This document shows positions 40,668 to 52,258 of a stretch of DNA of 64,000 bases, in pieces; the first letter of the stretch is position 1, and every line of letters starts with the position of its first letter. Source of the stretch: Aquanectria penicillioides (lineage: Eukaryota > Ascomycota > Sordariomycetes > Hypocreales > Nectriaceae); contig PYIU01000008.1 in assembly GCA_003415625.1 (NCBI GenBank), forward strand, positions 3,472,001 to 3,536,000. Reading direction: 5' to 3'. The notes beneath the pieces were generated by a model. The model saw only the letters and a program-made list of their open reading frames with translations, was not told the origin of the DNA and searched no databases. Position numbers and translations under genes: made by a program.

Positions 40668-43025
40668 CTAGTAGGCTTGCCAGGCCCAGCCCTCAATACC
40701 TGGGACAAAGTCGCCAATGGGATTCATATTGACCCAGTCTGCCCATTGGATGATGGAGTTAGAATACTGGAATTTGGTTAATAAAGATCTATCATACCTG
40801 CAGTTGAGTAGCCGAGTGCATGTCGGCTCCCCCAAAGAGCGAATTGCCGAGATCTGTATCCTCGCTCGCGTTGTGTGGATTAGCTGTCCTGCTTTTCGCA
40901 GCATCATCGCTGGGCTCAAACCACAACCGAGGGCTCGCATCACTCTCCTTTCCGCGAGACTCAGGTCGCCGCTTGATAATGTCAATACTCCGGCGTATTC
41001 CAGGAGTGTGTCTGACTTCCGTCTCCATCATTTTTAATGTTGTCGCTAGTCGATCGGCGGCAATTGACGAGACGCTCTCGTCCGCCTCGTCGATTTGATG
41101 CAGCTCAATTGTCGCCGCAGTGTAGACGCAGTACGATATCAGATAACTCTGGTTTTGGAAACTAAATTTTCGGCCGTATGCTTGGAAAAAGTCGTTGACC
41201 AAGACCGCCTCTTCAACACACACTTGCCTTGCTCTGACTGCGATTGAGGGCGGGCATCTCCTCTTGTCAGTGCTCCATGGGCAAAATGGCCGAAACAAAA
41301 GAATGAGAACTGTGTGATACAAGATGCTAAAAGTTATAGTTAGCCAACTACACCGATTGCGCGATGCTGAATACGCACTTTAAACAGACAATATGAGGTG
41401 GAGGACAGAAATGCAAAGATGCGATGTCACTGATCCGAAGAGCCTCTGGAAGATTGCCCTAAAAGCTTCGAGGGCTCTCTTCCAGACCCAAGATCTTTTG
41501 TACCTGAAGCTCATCTAATCGACCATTGTAAATTGTGTGATATAGATCATTGATGAGCTTTGACAATTAGCTCAGCGAACTTCACCGGGTGTGACAATCT
41601 TACCATTGATAGCCTGCAAAACCGCGAAAATGACAGCGAGCTGTGAGCCTGTTCGTCGGGATATTGATGCTCGATATCAGCCAAGTAAAGCGGTTTCCAT
41701 ATGCCATTATCGCCTACAAAAATAACTACGGCAGTCAGCAAAATGGTGATGGACTAGAGGAGCAACGCTGGACATACGAATCGAACTCGGATGGTATGGG
41801 AGTTCAGTTAAAGATGGTGCTCTTCCCAAGCACAAGCGGATTGACCTAAAAGTTTAGTCGAAAGGGTGCACACAGACGCAAAAGACATACTTATGCCAAG
41901 CGAATGCAGAGAGATGGAGGCGCTTCAATGCTTCTAGATCATCCGGCTCGAGCTTGGCGAGCATCGTGTCACGCTGCTTTTGAAGATGCAGTGCCATATC
42001 TTTGACCATCCTGATAGTCTGCAGGCGTGGATTGGCGATACATCAAAATATCTGAGTTTAGTGCGCACCATGCCAGTACATAGCCAATCTTCACGGCTCT
42101 TTCCAATCGCATATTGCCTTCCGCCTAGGATCAGAAGGCCTTGAATAGTCGGGATACGGGGCTTTTCCAGCCCCAGCTCTTCTACAAGAAGGTACTTTGC
42201 CTTGGCAAGAAAAACCTCGCCTCTGTCAATTCAGCGAACCGGGCATCGTCTGACTTGATGTGACGGCATGCATGCGCATAAATGACGTTGAGTAAAAATG
42301 GCGAAAAATAAGGGCCGCTAAGGGCCATGTCTCGAAAGAAGCCTATCAATAATTAGTTAACAGACTCAATCCTCAAGAGGATGAGGCTGGTCCGTGACAT
42401 CTTACAGAGCTTGTAAACACAGTTATGCAACGGACCTTGCCATGTCCAGTACAGCTTGAGGAGTGCAGTCGCGGCATCTGGATCAATATCCAACTCGCGC
42501 TTGAGATTTCCATACGCACGCGTTTCCCACGAGGGATGAAATCGGGAATTCGAAAGGAGCCATTTCTTGTGATAGCACTCGTGGGATGAGGGCGGCTGGA
42601 CAGTACTGTCGAATTCGAGTGGCTCGTCCTGGCAATGAAACCTTGATGTTGCTCCAAAATGCTGCACCTAAACACCAGATTATAACCATCAGCATACAAG
42701 TGAATGCATCTCAAGCGAATCATTGATCATACTTTGCCATGCTCATACACACTAAGCTCCCCTTGTTGTATTTGGTCTCCACCGAGCGAAGACTGCACTG
42801 TGTCTCCAGTTGAGCTGAATGTTTCAGCTGGAGATGGGCCAGGCTGATGCGGTCCTGTTTCCTGGAGAGAGACGAGTAGGCCGCCGAGACTCTCCTTGTT
42901 GAGAGCCGTGAGCCTGCTCAATGCACCCTTGAGTTCGCTCACTCGACTTTCAGTATCATGTAGTGTTGTATACAGTTCTGTCACCAAATCATCGCTCGCC
43001 TTGTATGCGCAGTGATCCTCGGCTT
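40668..43025 (-). pseudogene. Zn2Cys6-type regulator without its DNA-binding domain, decayed
   Basis: Family order from right to left: coiled coil (ASDDLVTELYTTLHDTESRV), FGATSRFHCQDEPLEF, ELDIDPDAATALLKLYWTW, GFFRDMALSGPYFSPFLLNV, RIPTIQGLLILGGRQ, DDLEALKRLHLSAFAW, YLADIEHQYP, VLILLFRPFCPWSTDK, YGRKFSFQNQSYLISYCVYT, and GDFVPGIEGWAWQAY at the stop (40668). Several GT..AG introns are still usable. There is an apparent missing base near 42228 (between FAELT and RGEVFLAKAK) and an in-frame TAG near 41462 in RSF-GNLPEAL. The zinc cluster that should precede the coiled coil is absent: similarity stops at about 43020-43025, where an AtuA-like coding sequence begins on the other strand. It resembles large xylanase- or nitrogen-type regulators with a Fungal_trans domain. 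Confidence 0.75.
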
Positions 43026-43037
43026 TCTCGCCCTGGA

Positions 43038-44098
43038 GGAGTCCTTCATCTAGATGACGCCAAGTATGAGCAGCTTGCCGATGATCGTGCGGTCCGCGTG
43101 TCGGGAGCCAAGTTTGTCCCGACACCCATCTACCAAATCAAGCTTGAGGGAGTTAAACGACTTGGCTACCGCACCATTTTCATTGGTGGTATCCGAGACC
43201 CAATTCTGATCCCGCAGATTGACAGCTTTCTTGAATCTATTCGAGCATACAGCCAAAATCTCTTCCCAGACCTTGACCAAGGCGGCAATTGTCGCCTACT
43301 CTACCACATCTACGGTCGCAATGCAGTCATGGGACCTCTTGAGACCTCGATCCCCATGCACATGAAATTGGTGTCATGGGTGAAGTAGTTGCTCAGAGCC
43401 GCGAGAAGTCGCAGGCCATTGCGAACAACGTGCGCAACTCTTTTCTGCGTATGCCCTACGAGAACCAACTAGCAACTACAGGCAACTTTGCCTCACCGTT
43501 GTCTCCTCACGAGCAAGATGCCGGCGAGGTCTTCAAGTTTAGCCTCTATCATCTCATCGACTTGACGGAAGGACAGGAACGAAATTTGTTCCCAGTCACT
43601 CAGCACGTTCTTGAGGGCACTGCCTTACGCGTCACGGAGCGAACAAGACTAGGCGAAAAGGAATGGGAGTTCTTCAGGGTTATATGCCCAAATCCAATTG
43701 GTAAGTTCTAGGGACTTCTTTGTTCGTCATCGATACTGATATTCTGCAACACTAGTGCCCAAGAAGGTGCCTGCCGGAGAGGCCCCAATGATGGAATTGG
43801 CTAAAATTGTCCGATCCAAAAACTCCGGGCCATTTGAGCTGAAACTGGACGTCATGTTCGACAACAAGAAGACTTATGAGAGTTTAAAGAAGGCCAACGT
43901 TGTTGGAAACGACGTCATCAAGCGGTTGTACAAAGTCGAAGATGAAGATATTCTTGTCAACATGTTTTTCGACTCTGCGTTTGCCTGGAAGTGCACGCTG
44001 AAGAGGCCGTTGGCGCAGGGCAGCATTGGAGTGAGGGATACATGGGAACTCAACAGCACGCACCTCTGTTGAGGATTATGCTTCCTGCTACGAATTGA
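43038..44098 (+). pseudogene. 5'-truncated AtuA-like (DUF1446/DUF4387) gene
   Basis: Similarity to acyclic-terpene-utilisation protein AtuA homologues starts abruptly at VLHLDDAKYEQLADDRAVRV (about 43041) and lacks the N-terminal half of the DUF1446 domain. Then come YQIKLEGVKRLGYRTIFIGG, HEIGVMGEVVAQSREKSQ, YENQLATTGNFASPLSPHE and FKFSLYHLIDL. After an intron (43706-43756) comes the C-terminal DUF4387 domain (KIVRSKNSGPFELKLDVMFD). Two single-base losses are visible: in the CCCC run at 43352-43355, where the correct frame continues as PHAHEIGVMGEV, and in the GGG run at 44044-44046, where one more G restores TWGTQQHAPLL and an end at 44098. The family acts on branched acyclic or aromatic acyl substrates in bacteria; the fungal role is not known to me. 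Confidence 0.7.
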
Positions 44099-44865
44099 GT
44101 AAATTGTGGTCGAATAATAGAATGCGTCAATCAATGGTTCTCTACCCCATCATAATGACGCGTGTGCTGTGAAATACTTTGTGATAGAATGCCATGAAAA
44201 CATACCTGTATGGCTCCAGACTATAGTCGCACTTCGATTTATTAGAGAAGGGTCACGTAAAATGAACACGAAATCTGCAGTCAGAAGAATATGTGTCATT
44301 CACCCTCCATAAATCCCAGGTCAAGCCAATTACTCCAAAGTGCCGGCTTGATTCAAGGCTTGAAGAGATACTGACGTCTGGCCCAAACAACCAAGAACTA
44401 ACCCCGGCACTCGTCAATCCCTTGTCTAGTTTGTGACACAAAGAGGGGTTAGTTTGCGATCAGGTATCCTCATCCATCCGTCTGCTGAACTCGCACTATC
44501 CAGGGTACTATGGAAAAGTAGAGATTTCAGCAAGATGTCGGACTTCAAACTAAAGGCCATCTCGAAATTCCGGCATCTCGCCGTTCCCATTTCCTAGGGA
44601 TGTATGGGGTCTCCGCTTTTCCCCAGCAACTCCTCTACCCCGTGGAGAAGGACAGGGGAGATTTTGTGCGGTGAGATGCCGCAGCTAGTCAATTATCAGG
44701 CCAGAATCACAGAGTCCCATAAGGACGCCTATCTTGCATTGATATCATCAAGCGGGCGCCCATGACACCTCAGCGGAGACAGAATCCTTAGGGCAGCTGT
44801 TCATCAACGCTGGAAACACTCTGCACAACAATCATCACGTCCAAGAACCTTATTGCCAGCAAGCC
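44099..44865. other. Intergenic region
   Basis: Between the AtuA-like remnant and the truncated transporter; should contain the transporter's former promoter. No gene seen. Confidence 0.4.
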
Positions 44866-45849
44866 ATGGCGGTTGTTGATGCGAAAAACTACGTCGAATT
44901 GGTTGAGCAGATACCAATCAACGTCTCCAAGCCCGATGGCTTGACCACGTCTCGGGTCGACCCCGAAGCGCAAAAGAGCTTGCTGAAGAAGCTGGACTAC
45001 CGCATAATACCAGTTTTTTTTCTTCATGTACTTTATGAATCATTGTGAGTCCCACACTTCGCGTCTCCAAGCATACACTTCTCACCCGGTTATTCTGCAG
45101 GGGATCGCAACGGACTGCCTCAGACGCGTCTTGACAACATTGAAAAGCATCTCGGCCTCGAGGGGAACCAATACAATGCGTGGATTTCTATTCTCTACGT
45201 TGGCTATCTTCTTGCTGGAATTCCATGCAACATGCTTCTGACCCGTGTTAAGCCGTCGCTGTATCTCGGCGTCTGCATGTGCAGTTGGGCCGTCGTGTCT
45301 GCGTGTACCGCCTTGGCCACTAATTACACTACAATGCTGGTTCTGAGACTGTTTTTGGGATTCATGGAAGCTCCTTTTCATCCCGGCGCCATCTACACGC
45401 TCAGTCGATTTTACACCAAGAGTGAGGTTACTACGCGTTTGGCGCTGCTCTGCTGTGGCCAACTTTGCTCTAACTCCTTCTCAGGCCTGATCACTGCAGG
45501 TATCTTTGCTTCTCTCACGGGTCGCTATGGATTGCACGGGTGGCAATGGTGAGCCCCCCGCCTGCCAACTTCCCGTTCTAGGTTCTAACATGTTTTCTGT
45601 AGGTTGTTTATTATCGAAGGAACCGTGGCCTTTGGCATCGCTCTCATTGCCGTATATCTTCCTCCTCACAACCCAGGCTCGACATCCTGGATGACCGATG
45701 CCGAGAATGTTTGCGCCGTATTGAGGTTAGAAGAGGACATCATTAGCCAACTCTAACAGGAATCTCCAACAGAAGGTTTCATAAGCTCCATCAAAGCTTG
45801 CTTTCAAGCGTGAAAATTTGAAGCGCCCTCGCATGTCTGGCAACGAGGT
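44866..45849 (+). pseudogene. Truncated MFS transporter (allantoate permease/Dal5-like)
   Basis: The N-terminal half of an anion:cation symporter of the major facilitator superfamily: KLDYRIIPVFF, DRNGLPQTRLDNIEKHLGLE, NAWISILYVGYLLAGIPCNM, LVLRLFLGFMEAPFHPGAIY and LFIIEGTVAFGIALIAVYLP. These cover about six transmembrane helices. A T run at 45014-45021 puts MYFMNH out of frame by one base. A TAA follows LRLEEDIISQL near 45754, and the weak continuation EGFISSIKACF ends soon after. The second six helices are absent. A half transporter of this type would not function. It follows the AtuA remnant and belongs to the same decayed stretch. Confidence 0.75.
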
Positions 45850-46156
45850 TAAACTGTATGTTCTTTGAGACTAATTAGGTTTCTAAATACATTCATAGCT
45901 CAATCTTAGCGTAAATAAACTGAAAGCTGCCTTCTCAACCTGTACGTGATTATTTTGATTTAACAACACCCAAAAGCCCACGGTTGAGTTGCGCGGCTAT
46001 AGGGTAAGATACTCATGGCGCGGAGATCTGACTAATGAGGATCAACGGAGTTCGGCTCACAGTCAGCTTGCTTAACTCCGATCTTCTTTCTGTCAGCGAC
46101 GTCCACGAGGCTTCATTTCATGATAAAGCATCGCGGGCGGATTGTAGGCTCACGAG
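45850..46156. other. Intergenic region
   Basis: Between the transporter remnant and the regulator gene; nothing recognised. Confidence 0.4.
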
Positions 46157-47729
46157 ATGGAGAAGACATTCGTCTTTATAGACGGCATCCAGCCTGACCG
46201 CGCATCCAAGCGCCGCATGCGCCACCATGTCATGAAGGGCAAAAACGCCGGTAAGACATTTCACCGACGATCGAGATTGGAGGTAGCAAAAGACCAGTCA
46301 AGGCCGTCCTCGTTATACATGCCTGAGCCGGATGATTTTGTCGAAAAACAGCCCTACAAACAAAGGAGATGTCCATCTCCAAGCACAATAGTCGGCAATT
46401 TTGGCGGCAGCTTCCCCTCTTTTCCCATTCCTGAGGACTCGCCTCCAAATTCGCAGAAAATTATTGACGACTGTGAGGGTTCTGCGTACGATTTTACGGA
46501 GAAGGTTGACTGATAAATCGTTCTCAGTTTTCAAATATACCGCGGATAGACTTTATCCTACCCGACTCGGACTGGCTATAGATGACGCCAAGTCTGTCTA
46601 CTTCCGGGCTCTATTTGCGGATTTTGACAGTATGTTTGCTTTCAACTGAGATGCATTAGCTCATGTCTGACTGTAAATAGGCTATCACTGCCATATTGCC
46701 TTGATGCAGGCAACTAATGAAATATTCTTGGGAAACGGCGACTGCTCAACGCAAGCATTGTTCTACTTGTCCCGAACATTGACCCTGGTCAAGAAGAGAC
46801 TCGAGAGCGCCGAAGCTCTGTCGGACTCTACTATAGCTATTGTTGTGTCTTTGATTAGTCAAGAGCACCTCCGGAGAGAAATCCTGGGCGCCCAAGTTCA
46901 CTTTGATGGACTGAGAAGGATGATTGAGCTTCGAGGGGGACTCGACCAGCTGGAGCATAACAATCCACTGTTGCTGAAGATTTGCAAGTAGGTTTACAAA
47001 CTAATACATGATCACTGGATTGATTTGTTTCTGACACCCATCATTACCCATAGAACAGACATTATATTTTCTCTCCAACGCGGAGGTCCGACGAGTTTCT
47101 TTCGAGACAAGATGCTCGACATTCGCAATGTGCTTGCATCAAGGGGCATATTCCTCGATCCGGCCGCAATCTTATTGCCAGTTGGGAAGAATCCTATAGA
47201 CACCGACCTAAATGACATTCTCATGGATGTCTTGTGTATTTCGGCCATGTTTAACAACGGATTGCCGGAACGAACGCTAAACCTCTTAGAATTCCAAGAG
47301 GTACTGTTGTCGATTTGTTATCGACTGATCCGCTTTCACCCTCTATCCGACCCCCAACAGACGGCTACAAAACAAGATGTATACCACATTGGGATAATAG
47401 TTTTTATGATGAGCGTGTTCCTCAAATATGGTCATGGTCGAATCATCGATCACCCCTTAACCTCAAATTGTATTAGGTCTGTTGCTGAATGTGGACCATT
47501 TGAGAACCAGGATGAGTTATATTTTTGGTTCCTAGTTATTGGTGGTATTTGGATTTCCGATGATGGTGACAGAAGCTGGCTCAATTCGAAGTTAGTGAAC
47601 ACTGCCAAGGAGCTAGGGATAACGACCTGGGATGAAGCGTATGCTTCTGTTGGTAAATTTCCCTGGATCAATGTTTTACACAACGCCCCTGGCAAGGCTT
47701 TGTGGGATGAAATCTTTTTGCTACATTAG
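46157..47729 (+). CDS. Tachykinin-family (DUF3468-type) fungal regulator
   Basis: Exons 46157-46472, 46528-46629, 46681-46987 and 47054-47729 sum to 1401 nt (466 residues). The start FVFIDGIQPDRASKRRMRHH followed by VMKGKNAGKTFHRRSR is the signature of fungal 'tachykinin family' proteins, which have a basic N terminus instead of a zinc cluster and share the C-terminal regulatory fold of Fungal_trans_2 proteins (VHFDGLRRMIELRGGLDQLE; GKFPWINVLHNAPGKALWDE at the end). All introns are GT..AG and phase-consistent, so the gene is intact. A nuclear regulatory role is inferred from the fold. It is convergent with the short-chain dehydrogenase gene, 236 bp away. Confidence 0.82.
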
Positions 47730-47965
47730 AAATATGATATGAAGCGGAAAATTCAGATGGGCCAGGTTTTCAATCCTTTGTAATAATTGAAATCTTTTGC
47801 GAAATGGCCAAAGTGAACCGATGCATGGACAAATAGGAAAGTTCAGAGTTCACAAGTAGCGTAACGATAAAATTTGATACATATCTTGGGTCGACGTAAT
47901 AGACAATATCAGATACATGGACATCTAAATTCTAGCTACAATGTTCAAGGCGAGGGCGCTGGCCC

Positions 47966-49097
47966 TCACCACTTAAACTCTTGCTTGACTAACTTTTCAG
48001 ATAGCTGCCACAGCTTCTCAGCTTCCTCACTAGACACGGCAAGAGGCTGAGCTTGATCACTGATCTGACAATCGCTGAGGTACGCTCCGTGGTTCTCGCT
48101 AGCCTCAGTAGTCTCACCAATCTTCAACTTGGGATCCAATGCAGCAACCAAACTAGTCGAAGCTCCGGCACCCAATGTCTTGTAGGTGTACAAACCCTTC
48201 GCTCCCATTTCGGCGATTGCTTCAAGAGTTTCACGGGGAAAGTTTCTGCCCAGCTCAGTGAGGAGCACTCCTGGATGCACAGCCAGAGTCAGAACGCCGT
48301 GCTTTTCGTACAATCTCTTGTTCGCGCCGATTCCGAACAGCACATTAGCTACCTTGCTGCGGTTGTAGCCATCAACAGGGATATAGGACTGATTCTCAAC
48401 ATCTTTGTAGCCCCAGGCTTGGAGCCACTGAGCATTCGGCTGCTCCACTTCTGGAAGGTCTTTGTTCACCTTGTCAAAGTTGATATCACTCCAGCGCATG
48501 CGTGCTACAAGCGGCGAGGCGGAGCTGACGTTGACAACCCGAGTGGCGCCCTTTGGTTGGCCCTCAGCAGCCTTTACCAATTTAGGCATGATCAGACAAG
48601 TAAAAAGATAATGCCCGATATGGTTTGTTCCAAAGTGCATCTCAATGCCCTCATTGTTCAGAGTGCGAGTTGGGATACCCATGACACCAGCACTGTTGAC
48701 GAGGATGTTCACAGTAGGAATATCCGACCAGGACAGCAGCTCGGAAGCTGCAGCACGGATGGACTCTTGGCTGGAGAGATCAATCTTCAGTGGACGGTAG
48801 TCCACATCAGGGAACTCTGCTCTGAGGGCCTGGATGCACTCGTCAACCTTTTCAAGGTTGCGGCCGGCCAGAATTAGATGGGCAGGGGACTGAGAGGCCT
48901 GGGAGCTGATTAGACTGGATGAACGCAGAAGAAGACTCGGATATGCTCACAAAAGCCTGGGATGTAGCAAAACCAATTCCATTCTTGTTGGTGCCTGTGA
49001 CAATGATGGTCTTGTCGCGAACTTCGTCTGCGAATGCCTTGGCTACCTCGAGGGCTTCAGTGTTGGTGTTGAACTCTGGGTATGAAGTGGAAGTCAT
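47966..49097 (-). CDS. Short-chain dehydrogenase/reductase
   Basis: Exons 49097-48951 and 48898-47966 give 359 residues. The first exon ends at TSQAF and the second resumes ASQSPAHLILAGRNLEKV, so the intron sits inside the cofactor domain. Motifs: VTGTNKNGIGFA (NAD(P)-binding TGxxxGxG), NSAGVMG (NAG block), VVNVSSASP (catalytic Ser region) and YNRSKVAN (YxxxK). The C-terminal part resembles fungal WW-oxidoreductase-like SDRs. The substrate is unknown. Its partner in the convergent pair is the tachykinin-family regulator. Confidence 0.9.
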
Positions 49098-50441
49098 GAT
49101 AGAGGCGTGAGGAAGTGATGCTATGAAGTAAGTGATATCTGTGCAATGTGTGTACAACTTGGAAGGTGAGGGCGATGGTGTCTGCTATTCCATCCTCTTG
49201 GAAGCGAAAAATTCTCGGTATTTATACTTGATCTCTCTTCCATTTAACTCTGCGAGCTTCCTATTCTCCTTTGCCAGGCCTATCCGTGAGCAATGAGAGA
49301 CTTGCTACCCGATTGAGTAAAGTTGCCTTGATCTCGCCTCGTACGTGACAATATAGCCCAAGTTCCGACCAGTAAGAGACTCACTACCCGATTGGGTTAG
49401 GTGGCGGAAGCAAGGATGGTTGTGTCTTCAAGTGCTCGGAAATCGGAAATAGCGGGCGTAAGGGAGTTCAAATCCCGGCAATAGACATGTGCCACGGCCA
49501 TTGGCAGCAAGGTTGTAGCATTTAATGACGTGATCTGAGAAGAAACGTATTTTGTTACGAAGATTGATCATGGCGGTGTTGATATTGGCACCTTCATCAA
49601 TGCCCCTCGGATTAATACAAGGTTTTCTCATCCAAATCCGAGAGTGACGAGTAGGGGGCGCAATGGTACAGGCCAACTTCCGGTATTCAAGGCACCTGTA
49701 ATATGTGCTATTATTTATCGCATCTGAATATGATATTCGCTAGTCGCATCTATTCATCTTGATGATAAGTATCAAGATATCGATTCTAACACTCGTGAAT
49801 CCCTACCAGCCTAAGACTCTGTGGGAGTAAGTAGGTGCGGCCTTGATCGCTACCCAAAGTTCTCACACTCCAGTATAAACGACAGGCCGTACATTCCTGG
49901 CATTTTTCTAGTGGACAGACGCTATTGGCTTGAGTCAAGTAGATCAAAATTTGAACAATTTTTAGTCCTCTTTGTGGCATTGTAACCGAGCAACCCACCT
50001 ATCAGTGACGACACAAGCACGGCAAATGTATGGAACAATGGGATGCGGTGGAAGGAAGGGGACAAAGGTGTCACGGATGGGATATTAAATGCCAATCAAG
50101 TCATGAAATTGTTGCTTGGGGAGACGGATCTGGAGCAACTACCGCAAATTCTCAATGTAAAATGACAAAGAGATAGCGAAGATCCCCATTCCAGGAGTGG
50201 CATCATGAGACATTGTGGAGTCTATAGAAACCCGCAAGGAATGGGCATTGTCCTCTGTTCATTTCTTCAAGGGAGGCAACATGGCAACGCCCCAGTCAGA
50301 CCTTGTTAAGCCCCACTTGATCAATGGACGGTCGTAGAACAATAAAGAGGAGGAGTTCCGTACCTCTGGCTGCCATTGTGGCCTGAAACTATAGCACATT
50401 TCGCTCTTCAAATCATCGGCTCGTGGCTCTCCTCGGTAAAG
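49098..50441. promoter_or_regulatory. Divergent intergenic region
   Basis: Between the dehydrogenase (minus) and the Ser-rich secreted protein (plus). Contains two imperfect copies of GAGACTTGCTACCCGATTG about 80 bp apart (49294 and 49375), upstream of the dehydrogenase start. A TATA-rich patch lies near 49205-49225. No gene seen. Confidence 0.4.
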
Positions 50442-51375
50442 ATGGTTCATTCATTCAAGTTGGCTGTTATTTTTGCACTCGCTGTCTGCCGGGGGGGCGA
50501 CGCTGCCCGCTGTAGGATCAGCTCTGGCAACTCTGGGGCTTCTTCCACCCTTTCTTCAACTGCCCCGTCCCTAAGCTCTTCCCAAGGGTCTTCTCAAAGT
50601 TCTTCCCAAGGTTCTTCTCAAAGTATTTCCCAAAGTTCTTCTCAAAGTTCTTCCCAGGGTGCTCCCTTGGTCTCTTCAACAACTGCCATCGCGAGCTCGA
50701 TGACCACCGCTCGAAGCTTTACTACAACGACTTCTACGCGACCGACTACCACAACCGGCATCCCATCCTTGGCCGGTACAACCACATCAACATGTGCCCC
50801 AACAGTCTCACCACATACTCCCAACGTTTGCGGTTTCATTCTTGATCCGGACTTTGAAGGGACCAACGACAATGGGTGTGGTGGGCAATATCCCTGGACC
50901 TTGATTAACGGAGCAACCATATCAACGGATCACGCCCTCGCCATGATGGGCTCTGGCTCCCTGTATGTTGATAAAATTTTCCTCGGATTTCATTTGCAAC
51001 ACTTGACTAATGATCGTTCGCAGATACTATGACATTACGAGCGCGAATAGCGCCCCCGAAGTGCGCCAGGTCTTGACTGGACCGATGCAAGGAACCGAAT
51101 ATTTACTCTACTACTCTTGGGCCGTCAGAAAGCATCTGCCGTCTGGCCCTTGTCATATCACCACTACGTTCCTGGAAGACTCGAGTGTCTTGAACAAGGC
51201 CTTGATTGATAACTCTGTATCTCTTGACACCTACTACTTGGTGTATGAGAATATGAAGGCACCGGTGACTAACCCAACAGTTAGACAATACGTCACGTGT
51301 GATAACTGGGATGGCCAGGAACTCGTCATTTCTGTGGACGAGTTCGCATACTATGATGACATTAATTGTTTCTAA
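50442..51375 (+). CDS. Secreted Ser/Thr-rich protein with beta-sandwich-like C-terminal domain
   Basis: Exons 50442-50962 and 51024-51375 give 290 residues. The start at 50442 gives a signal peptide (MVHSFKLAVIFALAVCRGG). Residues about 40-75 are a repeat of SSQ and SSQG units, then a Thr/Ser-rich stalk likely to be O-glycosylated. From CGFILDPDFEGTNDNG the C-terminal domain looks like the small CBM/beta-sandwich modules found in fungal cell-surface proteins (YPWTLINGATI, LLYYSWAVRK, ITTTFLEDS, VISVDEFAYYDDINC). No catalytic motif is seen. A cell-wall or extracellular binding role is inferred. No family name can be given with certainty. Confidence 0.78.
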
Positions 51376-52256
51376 TCTACATCCATAACCATTGGACGTT
51401 TTCTTGCTTCTTTTTGCCCCAGGGTATTTTACTGACTATCTTGTACCACTACCATGGCTAAGAGTCCGTCGATTTCCACCATCTTTAATTTCATTTTCTA
51501 GAGTAAACTTCCGATACAATTCACAATTCAACTTTCAATATCGGAAAGAAAAATAGGGTAGAGAAATAAATTAATTCCAGGTAATAATCTTCAGCCTGCT
51601 GCTATTTTCCTAAGTTCGAGTAATCTGTACAAATAAATCATCAAAGTTTCGTATTCAAGGGGAGATTATGAGTCTTCTATATCAACATAAATTTGTGGAT
51701 TTGTTTGCAATCGCTGCCGTACCGCAATTTTACATGTAATCCATACTAAACCTCGATACATAGTTCTAGAGATTCTCTCTCATCAGCCTTGATCAATTGA
51801 GTCGAGAGCTGGTGCCTTATCCTATCTGTAAGAAAAGGCCCAGTATTTCTTGATGGTGCCTGTTACAGTAATAGTACTTCATATCATGGGGGCCATCACC
51901 GCATGGTTGTAGATTGACTAGAAGAGCGACACACTGCGACGACGCGACAGACAAGATATCATTGTTTCCTCTTGCTATGGTGGCCGATCTGCATTCGAGA
52001 ATTGAGATCGCGGGCCCGTCGCAAGTTCAAGGCGGAGGGTCTTTAAAGCGACTTGAGTGTAAATAGATACATTTGAGAACAAGTAAAAGCGTCTCATGAA
52101 CCTCACGTGATCGAGGCTTAGGAAAGAAAATAAGCATGGAAAATAGAGGTATTCATGGGTCCAGCTATTGGAAAACAGAGTCCAAGTGTGTGTTTTGTTG
52201 AAGATGTGATGGTGTAGAGAGAAAAGAAGCGAGACTGAAGAAGCAGCAGCAAGCCG
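51376..52256. other. AT-rich intergenic region
   Basis: No gene seen; precedes the inverted-repeat element. Confidence 0.45.
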
Positions 52257-52258
52257 TA

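Noticed and set aside
46157..46528. Premature stop after EKVD in the tachykinin-family gene
   Set aside because: Removed by a normal 55-nt intron (46473-46527), giving a perfect family junction.
49430..49500. GTTCAAATCCC, a tRNA T-arm-like string
   Set aside because: No matching acceptor stem, D-arm or anticodon arm at the right distances.
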